From Clostridia bacterium (GTDB lineage Bacteria; Bacillota_A; Clostridia; Christensenellales; Aristaeellaceae), in contig JAGCIC010000214.1 in assembly GCA_017648805.1 (NCBI GenBank), positions 1 through 5,505 of the forward strand: a stretch of DNA of 5,505 bases. Reading direction: 5' to 3'. The stretch's first letter is position 1. The number at the start of each line of letters is the position of its first letter. Position numbers and translations under genes: made by a program. Under the pieces are notes generated by a model. It ran no database searches. It was given only the letters and a program-made list of their open reading frames with translations, and was not told where the DNA came from. Positions 1-5,435 of this stretch are shown here, piece by piece.

Positions 1-2
1 AC

Positions 3-464
3 GTCCTGGCGGACTTTAACCTCACTGAGGAGCATTCGGTCCCGGGCCTGATTCTGGTTTACGTGGCCTCCTCCGGCATGGGCTACTACGTGTCCAAGGG
101 TTTCTTCGACACCATCTCCAAGAGCCTGGACGAAGCTGCCCGCGTGGACGGCGCCAACCGCTTCAAGGTGCTGGTAAAGATAATCCTGCCCCTGTCCAAG
201 CCCATAGTCATATACACCGTGCTGACCGCGTTCATGGCCCCCTGGGGCGACTTCGTGTTCGCCAGATACATTTCCATGGGCACCTCCGCGGGCAAGAACG
301 TGGCGGTCGGTATGTACGACTGGCTGAGTCAGGACCAGATCGGCAAGAACTACACCATGTTCTGCGCCGGCGGCGTGCTGGTGGCCCTGCCGGTGACGAT
401 GCTGTTCCTGTTCCTGCAGAGGTACTATGTGGAAGGCGTCACGGGCGGCGCGGTCAAAGGATAG
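3..464 (+). CDS. Carbohydrate ABC transporter permease, MalG type (5' partial)
   Basis: This is the C-terminal part of an inner-membrane permease that forms half of the channel of a sugar-importing ABC transporter. The reading frame is already open at base 3, so the true start lies left of the window and 153 residues are visible. The diagnostic EAA loop, which docks onto the ATPase, is at visible residues 44-66: EAARVDGA followed by ILPLSKP. Hydrophobic stretches on both sides fit membrane helices, and the end (QRYYVEGVTGGAVKG) matches the usual MalG-family C-terminus. The stop is TAG at 462-464. The ATPase gene follows 15 bp later, so the two are almost certainly co-transcribed. The family is clear; the substrate (maltose, multiple sugars, glycerol-3-phosphate or another glycoside) cannot be read from this part. 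A GTG at 63 is internal and is not the start. Confidence 0.93.
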   Translation, partial: VLADFNLTEEHSVPGLILVYVASSGMGYYVSKGFFDTISKSLDEAARVDGANRFKVLVKIILPLSKPIVIYTVLTAFMAPWGDFVFARYISMGTSAGKNVAVGMYDWLSQDQIGKNYTMFCAGGVLVALPVTMLFLFLQRYYVEGVTGGAVKG

Positions 465-479
465 AAGGGAGGATAACAT

Positions 480-1730
480 ATGGCAGCCATATCGCTTAAA
501 GGCGTAAAAAAGATATACGACAACAAGGTCGTGGCGGTACACGACTTTGACCTGGAGATCAAGGACAAGGAATTCGTGGTGTTCGTAGGCCCTTCCGGCT
601 GCGGCAAGTCCACGACCCTGCGCATGATCGCGGGCCTGGAGGACATTTCCGAAGGCACCATATCCATCGACGGCGTGGTGGTCAACGACCTGCAGCCCAA
701 GGACAGGGACATCGCCATGGTGTTCCAGAACTACGCGCTGTATCCCCACATGACGGTGTACGACAACATCGCCTTCTCCCTGCGCCTTAAGAAGGTGCCG
801 GAGGACGAAGTGTACGAGAAGGTCACCGCCGCGGCGGAGATACTGGGCATAACCCAGTACCTGATGCGCAAGCCCCGGGCGCTGTCCGGCGGCCAGAGGC
901 AGAGGGTCGCAATAGGCCGCGCCATGGTCAGGAACTCCAAGGTGTTCCTTATGGACGAGCCGCTCAGCAACCTGGACGCCAAATTAAGGAACCAGATGAG
1001 GGCGGAGATCATACTGCTCAGGCAGAAGCTGGACACCACCTTCGTGTATGTCACCCACGACCAGACCGAGGCCATGACCCTGGGCGACCGCATCGTCATA
1101 ATGCAGGACGGCTACATTGAGCAGGTGGGCACGCCCACCGAGGTGTTCGACATGCCGGCCAACAAGTTCGTGGCGGAGTTCATCGGCGCGCCCAAGATGA
1201 ACATGATCAGCACCAAACTGACCCGCATGGGGGACAGCTATATGGTGTCGCCCTTCGGCGTGAACCTGTTCGTGGAAGGCGAAAAGAAGAACCTGCTGCT
1301 CAAAAACGACGTGCAGACCCAGAACATCACCCTGGGCGTGCGCCCCGAGCACATGACCCTGCTTAACGCGCCCGCGCCCGACGCCATTCCCTGCACGCTG
1401 CAGGTGAACGAGATGATGGGCAGCGAACTGCACCTGCACGCGGTCACCGAGGACGGCAGCAAGCTGATCGCCCGTGTGCCCACACTGTCCCTTACCCACT
1501 CGCAGAGGGAGGGCCTGAAGGCGGGCAAGACCCTGTATCTCACCTTCGACAGCCGTGTCATGCACTTCTTCGGAGAGGACGGCATAAGCCTGCTCTCCGA
1601 CGCGGATTACCGCCGCCAGCTGGAGCTCAAAAAGCAGAGCCAGCAGAAGGAGATCATCGACGCGCTGGCGTCCTCCGGCAAGAGCTACAACGAGATAATG
1701 AGCTTCCTGCTGGGGAAAGAGAAAAAGTAA
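480..1730 (+). CDS. msmK: Sugar ABC transporter ATP-binding protein, MsmK/UgpC/MalK family
   Basis: This 416-residue cytoplasmic ATPase powers a sugar importer such as the one whose permease precedes it. Visible motifs are Walker A GPSGCGKST (37-45), Q-loop Gln83, signature LSGGQ (135-139), Walker B VFLMDE (155-160), D-loop SNLD (163-166) and switch His193. A TOBE/OB-type regulatory region follows, including GVRPEH (about 286-291). The start is ATG at 480 with the Shine-Dalgarno AAGGGAGG (465-472) 7 nt upstream. Family members are usually about 360-380 residues; here a charged tail from about residue 371 to 416 adds roughly 45 residues. Such ATPases often serve several sugar transporters, so the symbol indicates subfamily rather than a proven partner. 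Transcription should end at the hairpin starting at 1749. Confidence 0.95.
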   Translation: MAAISLKGVKKIYDNKVVAVHDFDLEIKDKEFVVFVGPSGCGKSTTLRMIAGLEDISEGTISIDGVVVNDLQPKDRDIAMVFQNYALYPHMTVYDNIAFSLRLKKVPEDEVYEKVTAAAEILGITQYLMRKPRALSGGQRQRVAIGRAMVRNSKVFLMDEPLSNLDAKLRNQMRAEIILLRQKLDTTFVYVTHDQTEAMTLGDRIVIMQDGYIEQVGTPTEVFDMPANKFVAEFIGAPKMNMISTKLTRMGDSYMVSPFGVNLFVEGEKKNLLLKNDVQTQNITLGVRPEHMTLLNAPAPDAIPCTLQVNEMMGSELHLHAVTEDGSKLIARVPTLSLTHSQREGLKAGKTLYLTFDSRVMHFFGEDGISLLSDADYRRQLELKKQSQQKEIIDALASSGKSYNEIMSFLLGKEKK

Positions 1731-1748
1731 TTCAGTGGTTTACGGAAA

Positions 1749-1776
1749 GAAAAGAGGGGCGGCTGCCCCTCTTTTC
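1749..1776 (+). terminator. Intrinsic terminator of the permease-ATPase operon
   Basis: A perfect 12-bp stem pairs 1749-1760 with 1765-1776 around the 4-nt loop GGCT, 18 bp after the ATPase stop codon. The base of the stem is A-rich on the left and T-rich on the right, so a U-run forms the distal arm. The symmetry means it could also act on transcripts coming from the right. Confidence 0.88.
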
Positions 1777-1991
1777 CTATGCCCGTTATTTGGCCCGTAT
1801 AAAGCGGTCCTGACGTCAGGCACCCTGAGACCCTGCCCGCGTTTCTTTGCCCGTCTGTGCGCGCCGCAGCGCCTCTCGGAACGCGCGTACGGGTGCGGAA
1901 TCCTGACCGCCAAGCCATGCGTGCGGCGCGTACGCCTGATGATAAAGCGGGGCGGGGAAACCGCGCTCAAGTGCTCAACGAGCGCAATAAA
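1777..1991. other. Non-coding spacer between convergent genes
   Basis: No credible gene is seen in this stretch of about 215 bp. It contains a perfect 12-bp palindrome, CCTGACGTCAGG (1809-1820), a 9-bp direct repeat ATAAAGCGG (1799-1807 and 1942-1950) and a second 9-bp direct repeat GCGCGTACG (1883-1891 and 1926-1934). Open frames crossing it run through one or both flanking terminators, lack ribosome binding sites and resemble no known protein. Confidence 0.6.
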
Positions 1992-2014
1992 ACAGCCGCC
2001 CGGAAGGCGGCTGT
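1992..2014 (-). terminator. Intrinsic terminator of the NlpC/P60-like gene
   Basis: A perfect 9-bp GC-rich stem pairs 1992-2000 with 2006-2014 around a 5-nt loop. Read on the minus strand it lies 14 bp after the stop codon, and the transcript continues into TTTTATT (1992 downward), a short U-tract. The plus-strand side continues AAGTTTTG, so weaker termination in the other direction is possible. Confidence 0.85.
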
Positions 2015-2028
2015 AAGTTTTGTTTGGG

Positions 2029-2994
2029 TTATTTGATTACCCTGCGGCCCCAGCAGAATGCGCTCTTGTAGTAGCCGCTGTTCAGCGTGCTCACCAGGAT
2101 CCTGCCCGCGGTCTTGGAACCGTGGATGAAGTAACCCTGGCCGATGTAGATGCCGATATGATCTACCAGGTCGCCGTCGGCAGGATCGCAGTCGAAGCAC
2201 ACGATGTCGCCTTTAAGCAGGTTCTGCCGGCTGATGAAGGCGTTGCCGCCGGTGTGGCCGACCGCGTTGGTGGAGGCGGGGATCTTGTAGCCCATGGAGC
2301 TGAAGCACGTCTTTACGAAGGTGTAGTTGTTGAACTCGTAGGCGCCGGGGAACTGTTTGTAAGCGGCGCCCACCTTGCTCTGGGCGATGTATACCATGTA
2401 GTCTCTCCACTTGGCCTTGTTCATGGTGGAAGCCAGATAGAACTGGCCGCTCTTTACCGCCTTGGGGATGGTGGTGGAGGAGCCGTTTTTGTCATACTTG
2501 CCCTTTTTGCTGTCGGGTATGGCGAAGGGGTTTTTGCGGGAACTGGACAGATCGGCCTTTTTGATATAGCCGGTGAATGCCCCGTCCTTGTCCTGCACCA
2601 GATAATAGTTGCCGCTGGCGCCCACACGGTACAGCGGGTAGTCCACGCTCACGGTGGTGATGGGGTGGGCGGTGGAGGGCGTCTGGTAGATCTTGGTCTT
2701 TTTGTTGGCGAATCTCTTGACCTTGACGCTGCTGATCAGATCGGAAATCTGGCAGAAGCCGGAGCCGCTTTTGCCGTAGGTTATCTTGGCCCAGCCGTTC
2801 TTATGCGCCGTCACAGTGACCACGGTGTTGTGGGGCAGAGTGTCCAGCAGCTTGCTCGTGGTGCTGTTGGTTTTGTAGACTTTGGCGCTGGCGGTGTATA
2901 CCTTTGCCTTAAAGCTTTCCGCCTGGGCGAACTCGCAGGTCAAAAGCATCACCAGCAGCACAATGGCGAGCACCCGCAGGAGTTTTTGCTTCAT
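2029..2994 (-). CDS. Exported SH3-repeat / NlpC-P60-like protein lacking the canonical catalytic Cys
   Basis: This 321-residue protein begins with a Sec signal peptide (basic MKQK, hydrophobic core to about residue 18, likely cleavage after AQA at 23-25). Two bacterial SH3-like repeats follow (about 28-90 and 91-150), probably for wall binding, then a Lys/Ser-rich linker and a C-terminal NlpC/P60-like domain (about 190-320). That family normally cleaves peptidoglycan stem peptides with a Cys-His-His/polar triad. The His parts are present: DHIGIY (His279) and FIHGS (His291), and the domain ends CWGRR. The block that is normally FDCSG reads FNNYT (221-225), so Asn223 sits where the nucleophilic Cys belongs. 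The nearest cysteine is C230, seven residues on. It may be inactive, a binding protein, or use another cysteine. ATG at 2994 is preceded by the Shine-Dalgarno AAGGGAGAG. The domain call is firm; activity is unknown. Confidence 0.88.
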   Translation of the reverse strand: MKQKLLRVLAIVLLVMLLTCEFAQAESFKAKVYTASAKVYKTNSTTSKLLDTLPHNTVVTVTAHKNGWAKITYGKSGSGFCQISDLISSVKVKRFANKKTKIYQTPSTAHPITTVSVDYPLYRVGASGNYYLVQDKDGAFTGYIKKADLSSSRKNPFAIPDSKKGKYDKNGSSTTIPKAVKSGQFYLASTMNKAKWRDYMVYIAQSKVGAAYKQFPGAYEFNNYTFVKTCFSSMGYKIPASTNAVGHTGGNAFISRQNLLKGDIVCFDCDPADGDLVDHIGIYIGQGYFIHGSKTAGRILVSTLNSGYYKSAFCWGRRVIK

Positions 2995-3054
2995 GTTATG
3001 TCTCTCCCTTCGCGAGGAAATGAAATCGTAAACATTCTAAAATATTCCATTCAC

Positions 3055-3083
3055 AGTATATCACACAAATGACACAATTACAA
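3055..3083 (-). promoter_or_regulatory. Promoter of the NlpC/P60-like gene
   Basis: On the minus strand, -35 TTGTAA (3078-3083) and -10 TATACT (3055-3060) are separated by 17 nt, and a TG one base before the -10 gives an extended -10 element. The predicted start near 3048 leaves a 5' leader of about 54 nt before the ATG at 2994. The element fits housekeeping sigma-A recognition; this is a consensus reading only. Confidence 0.72.
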
Positions 3084-3146
3084 GCACGGAAAGGAGGCTA
3101 ATTTGCGTTAAATCAAAGTAAAATCGCAGGAAAGCGGCTGCGTACG

Positions 3147-3174
3147 AAATGCGCGGCGGGGGGCATGCGCATTT
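3147..3174. promoter_or_regulatory. Inverted repeat overlapping the SDR promoter, candidate operator
   Basis: AAATGCGC (3147-3154) and GCGCATTT (3167-3174) form a perfect 8-bp inverted repeat separated by 12 bp, so half-site centres are 20 bp apart, about two helical turns. The right arm overlaps the first two bases of the -35 hexamer, where a bound dimer would block polymerase. The right half also lies within the palindrome ATGCGCAT. No regulator gene is present in the window, so the operator role is inferred from position and symmetry. Confidence 0.42.
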
Positions 3175-3202
3175 GACATGGCAGGCGGGCGTGTGGTAAG
3201 AT
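3173..3202 (+). promoter_or_regulatory. Promoter of the SDR-amidase operon
   Basis: A consensus -35 TTGACA (3173-3178) is followed after 18 nt by TAAGAT (3197-3202), with a TG at -15/-14 (TGG before the hexamer) giving an extended -10. The predicted start near 3209 gives a leader of about 73 nt to the preferred ATG at 3282. No other good plus-strand promoter lies between here and the amidase, which supports a two-gene transcript. Confidence 0.72.
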
Positions 3203-3268
3203 TGCCGCGAAGGCAGGAGCGGGATCCCGAATGACAGTTTCCGGCGCCGGCCAGAGCATTTTTTCGGC

Positions 3269-3274
3269 AGGGAG
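3269..3274 (+). promoter_or_regulatory. Ribosome binding site that decides the SDR start
   Basis: AGGGAG ends 7 nt before the ATG at 3282. The alternative in-frame ATG at 3231 has AGGAG (3215-3219) 11 nt upstream, a poorer spacing, and would add 17 residues before the nucleotide-binding fold, where this family normally has only a few. Confidence 0.7.
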
Positions 3275-3281
3275 ACTGAAC

Positions 3282-3992
3282 ATGAACAGTTTTTGCGGAA
3301 AGGTCGCCGTGATCACCGGCGGCGCCCACGGCATAGGCAAGGCGATCGCGGACGCGTTCAAACGGGAAGGCGCGAAAGTGCATGTGATGGATACTGCACC
3401 GGGCAGCCATTTCGAAGGAGACGCGGGGGATAAAGCCGCGCTGGAGGCTTTCGCCAATAGCGTGATACTTGAGAGCGGAAGGGTGGATTATCTTATAAAC
3501 AACGCGCCGCCGCTTATGAAGGGCATCGACGAGTGCACCTATGAGGACTTCTCCCGCGCCCTGGCGGTGGGGGTCACCGCCCCGTTTTACCTGACCAAGC
3601 TGCTGAAGGACCGCTTCGCGCCGGGCGCCTGCGTGATAAACATATCCTCCTCGCGGGACCGCATGAGCCAGCCCCAGACCGAAAGCTACACCGCGGCCAC
3701 GGGCGGCATCTCCGCGCTCACCCATGCGCTGGCCGTGAGCCTTGCGGGAAGGGCGCGGGTCAACAGCATTTCCCCGGGCTGGATAGACACGTCGTATTCG
3801 GACATATCGGGCGAGGACGCCCTGCAGCAGCCCGTCGGACGGGTGGGCACGCCGGAAGACATCGCCGAGCTGGCGCTGTTTCTGTGCTCCGACAGGGCGG
3901 GCTTCATAACGGGCGAGAACATCTGCGCCGACGGCGGCATGACGAAGCTGATGATCTATCACGGCGAGCACGGCTGGGAGTACCGCGCTTAG
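3282..3992 (+). CDS. Short-chain dehydrogenase/reductase with Lys-to-Thr change in the active site
   Basis: A 236-residue soluble Rossmann-fold protein of the classical SDR type, normally an NAD(P)(H)-dependent alcohol/ketone oxidoreductase. Seen in order are the dinucleotide motif TGGAHGIG (12-19), Asp37 at the end of the second strand (which in this family usually favours NAD over NADP), NNAPP (73-77) in place of the usual NNAG, catalytic-position Ser123 and Tyr136, SPGWIDT (164-170) and the C-terminal GENICADGGMT (211-221). The motif YxxxK reads YTAAT: codon 140 (3699-3701) is ACG, one base from AAG. That Lys normally positions the cofactor and lowers the Tyr pKa, so activity may be lost or altered. 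The rest of the frame is intact. The substrate cannot be predicted. The amidase gene follows 59 bp later without a terminator. An alternative start at 3231 is less likely. Confidence 0.88.
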   Translation: MNSFCGKVAVITGGAHGIGKAIADAFKREGAKVHVMDTAPGSHFEGDAGDKAALEAFANSVILESGRVDYLINNAPPLMKGIDECTYEDFSRALAVGVTAPFYLTKLLKDRFAPGACVINISSSRDRMSQPQTESYTAATGGISALTHALAVSLAGRARVNSISPGWIDTSYSDISGEDALQQPVGRVGTPEDIAELALFLCSDRAGFITGENICADGGMTKLMIYHGEHGWEYRA

Positions 3993-4051
3993 GTCCGGGG
4001 AACAAGCGGGGCGGCTTTGGCGTCAAAAAAGAAAAACCCAGAGGATATAAA

Positions 4052-4780
4052 GTGATAAAACGGATACTGTGCCTTATACTGGCGATCATGTGTTTGAATG
4101 CGTATTGCGAAAGGGAAGGGGTGGAGCCCGCGTCCGGCGGCGAAACGCCGGGGCTGCCCCTGTACGGGCTCAGGATCGGCATAGATCCCGGCCACCAGCT
4201 TAAGGGGGACAGCGGGCAGGAGCCCGTATCTCCGGGCAGCAGCGAAACCAAGGCTAAGGTGGCGACGGGCACCCGGGGCGTGTCTACGGGCCGCCCGGAA
4301 CACGAGGTGGATCTGGAGATAGCGCTGAAGCTCAGGGAACTGCTGGAAGAGATGGGCGCCCTGGTGCTCATGACCCGGGAGACGGCGGACGTCAATATCT
4401 CCAACGTGGAACGGGCGGAAATGATGAACCGCTGGGGCACGGACTGCGTGCTGCGCATCCACTGCGACGGCGCGACGGATCATGACATAAACGGGCTGGG
4501 CATGTTCGTGCGCCTGACGGGGGACAAGGCCGAGGAAAGCTGTGAGCTTGCCCGCTGCCTGCTGTCCGCCATGGGCGAGACCACGGGAGCAAAGCAGAGG
4601 GGAGTGTTCAGGCGGGACACGTATTCCGGGCTCAATTGGTCCAAGGTGCCCGCTGTGCTGGTGGAGTGCGGGTATATGTCCAATCCCCGGGAGGACGAAC
4701 TGCTGAGCACTTCCGAGTATCAGGAAAAACTGGCGCTGGGCATGGCGCTGGGACTGACGGATTATTTCGGGCGAAATTAG
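4052..4780 (+). CDS. Exported N-acetylmuramoyl-L-alanine amidase (Amidase_3)
   Basis: This 242-residue enzyme should cleave the amide bond between N-acetylmuramic acid and L-Ala of the stem peptide outside the membrane. An N-terminal signal (MIKR, then hydrophobic residues 5-16, Cys at 19) precedes a short linker and the zinc-dependent amidase domain (about 39-240). All family ligands are visible: His48 in IDPGHQ, Glu83 in GRPEHEVDL, His137 in RIHCDG and catalytic Glu205 in VLVECGYMSN. The domain carries an insert of about 20 residues between the first His and Glu, common in clostridial members. The start is GTG at 4052, chosen because AGAGGA (4040-4045) lies 6 nt upstream and the signal peptide begins there; the open frame reaches back to 3884 but that part overlaps the SDR. 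It is probably co-transcribed with the SDR. LNAYC is a poor lipobox, so lipoprotein status is doubtful. Confidence 0.92.
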   Translation: MIKRILCLILAIMCLNAYCEREGVEPASGGETPGLPLYGLRIGIDPGHQLKGDSGQEPVSPGSSETKAKVATGTRGVSTGRPEHEVDLEIALKLRELLEEMGALVLMTRETADVNISNVERAEMMNRWGTDCVLRIHCDGATDHDINGLGMFVRLTGDKAEESCELARCLLSAMGETTGAKQRGVFRRDTYSGLNWSKVPAVLVECGYMSNPREDELLSTSEYQEKLALGMALGLTDYFGRN

Positions 4781-4823
4781 AGGCGCAAAATGCCTTCGGC
4801 AAGGTTTTGAAAACAAAAAAACA

Positions 4824-4850
4824 GGGCGGACCTATGTCCGCCCGTTTTTT
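4824..4850. terminator. Bidirectional terminator between the amidase and zinc-ribbon genes
   Basis: An 8-bp perfect stem pairs 4824-4831 with 4836-4843 around the loop CTAT. On the plus strand it is followed by G and six T (4845-4850), ending the amidase transcript. On the minus strand the run of A at 4815-4821 becomes seven U, ending the zinc-ribbon transcript 13 bp beyond its stop. Placement between two convergent stop codons supports use in both directions. Confidence 0.9.
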
Positions 4851-4862
4851 CCCGTCTTATGT

Positions 4863-5150
4863 TTAAAACTGCTGACGCTTGGCTGCGAAGCACTCGCTGC
4901 AATAGATGGGACGGTCGCTCTTGGGAATGAAAGGCACGCGGGTGGGCTTGCCGCACTCGGCGCACACGGTTTCGAACATCTCGCGCTCGCCGGAGGCGTT
5001 GTTGCGGCTGGCCTTGCGGGCCTGACGGCAGTCCCTGCAGCGGGTGGGCTCATTCTGGAAGCCCTTCTCGGCGTAGAAGGCCTGTTCGCCGGCGGTGAAT
5101 ACGAATTCCTTGCCGCAGTCCTTGCAGATCAGAGTTTTGTCCTCGAACAT
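4863..5150 (-). CDS. Small double zinc-ribbon protein
   Basis: A 95-residue cytoplasmic protein with two four-cysteine zinc sites. The N-terminal site is CKDC, 25 residues, CRDC (residues about 9-41), resembling the probable zinc-ribbon (zf-trcl) family. The C-terminal site is CAEC, 17 residues with VPFIP in the middle, then CSEC, the CxxC-x17-CxxC domain known from many Bacillota and other bacteria. No catalytic residues are evident; nucleic-acid or protein binding is plausible, but no function is established that I know of. The start is ATG at 5148-5150; the open frame continues upstream to 5435, but that part runs through the structured RNA and has no protein-like features. The Shine-Dalgarno is weak (GGGGG at 5161-5165, 10 nt away), which may matter if translation is controlled by the leader. 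It ends at the shared bidirectional terminator. Confidence 0.88.
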   Translation of the reverse strand: MFEDKTLICKDCGKEFVFTAGEQAFYAEKGFQNEPTRCRDCRQARKASRNNASGEREMFETVCAECGKPTRVPFIPKSDRPIYCSECFAAKRQQF

Positions 5151-5181
5151 GGATAGAATACCCCCAAAATAGATGAATATC

Positions 5182-5400
5182 GACTGCGCCTCACGGCTGA
5201 CCTGGTCTTTGACCCCACACTCGCCGGCCGGGACTTTCGCTCCTAAGCGTTCGCTCCCCACTACAGGTCCTCTCGGCGTTATACGCCGGCCGGACTTACT
5301 TCTAAGCCGCACCGTGCTCACGGAGGCATTGCTCCGCTTACGTGGATCGTTTTGCCTGCGACTGGCTTCGACTTTCAACCACAGACCCGCAGACGCAATC
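5182..5400 (-). ncRNA. Structured RNA, about 219 nt, family not assigned
   Basis: On the minus strand this stretch folds by eye into a closed multi-helix structure. The 5' strand 5392-5400 pairs with 5182-5190 over 9 bp with two G-U pairs. Next to it, 5305-5310 pairs with 5193-5198 (6 bp, one G-U) and 5264-5269 with 5199-5204 (6 bp), so three long-range helices have nearly continuous 3' strands. Local hairpins are 5321-5325/5332-5336, 5274-5278/5284-5288 and 5388-5391/5357-5360 with 5377-5380/5364-5367 inside; 5379-5382 may also pair with 5342-5345 as a pseudoknot. The predicted transcription start is G5400, the first base of the closing helix. It does not show tmRNA, RNase P, SRP or 6S hallmarks that I recognise. 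Size and host group make the raiA RNA motif a candidate worth testing, which I cannot confirm. It lies 31 nt upstream of the zinc-ribbon ATG with no terminator between, so it is either a leader element or a processed RNA. Confidence 0.72.
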
Positions 5401-5406
5401 ATAGAC

Positions 5407-5435
5407 ATTATATGCCCTTTTCCCCGCTTTTGCAA
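5407..5435 (-). promoter_or_regulatory. Promoter of the structured RNA and zinc-ribbon gene
   Basis: On the minus strand a perfect -10 TATAAT (5407-5412) is separated by 17 nt from -35 TTGCAA (5430-5435), with an A/T-rich stretch upstream (about 5450-5470) that could act as an UP element. The seventh base after the -10 is G5400, exactly the first base of the closing helix of the RNA. That coincidence is the best argument for a dedicated RNA start. Confidence 0.8.

Noticed and set aside
1735..2016. Plus-strand open frame of 93 codons
   Set aside because: It begins inside the leader of one terminator and runs through a second, has no ribosome site, and has a shuffled Arg/Pro-rich composition.
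2935..2937. Lipobox at Cys20 of the NlpC/P60-like protein
   Set aside because: LLTC has Thr before the Cys where Gly, Ala or Ser is expected, and a good AQA signal-peptidase I site follows at 23-25.
2020..3072. Plus-strand 350-codon open frame opposite the NlpC/P60-like gene
   Set aside because: Gly/Val/Ala-rich translation typical of an antisense shadow of a GC-rich gene; the minus strand has signal peptide, domains, ribosome site, promoter and terminator.
3108..3971. Minus-strand 287-codon open frame opposite the SDR
   Set aside because: No domain resemblance; it is the reverse of a clear Rossmann-fold gene.
3989..4816. Minus-strand 275-codon open frame opposite the amidase
   Set aside because: His/Arg/Pro-rich shadow of a gene with all four amidase residues on the plus strand.
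5151..5435. N-terminal extension of the zinc-ribbon frame by 95 codons
   Set aside because: It would overlap the structured RNA and start upstream of the predicted transcription start at 5400; the extension has no domain or signal features.
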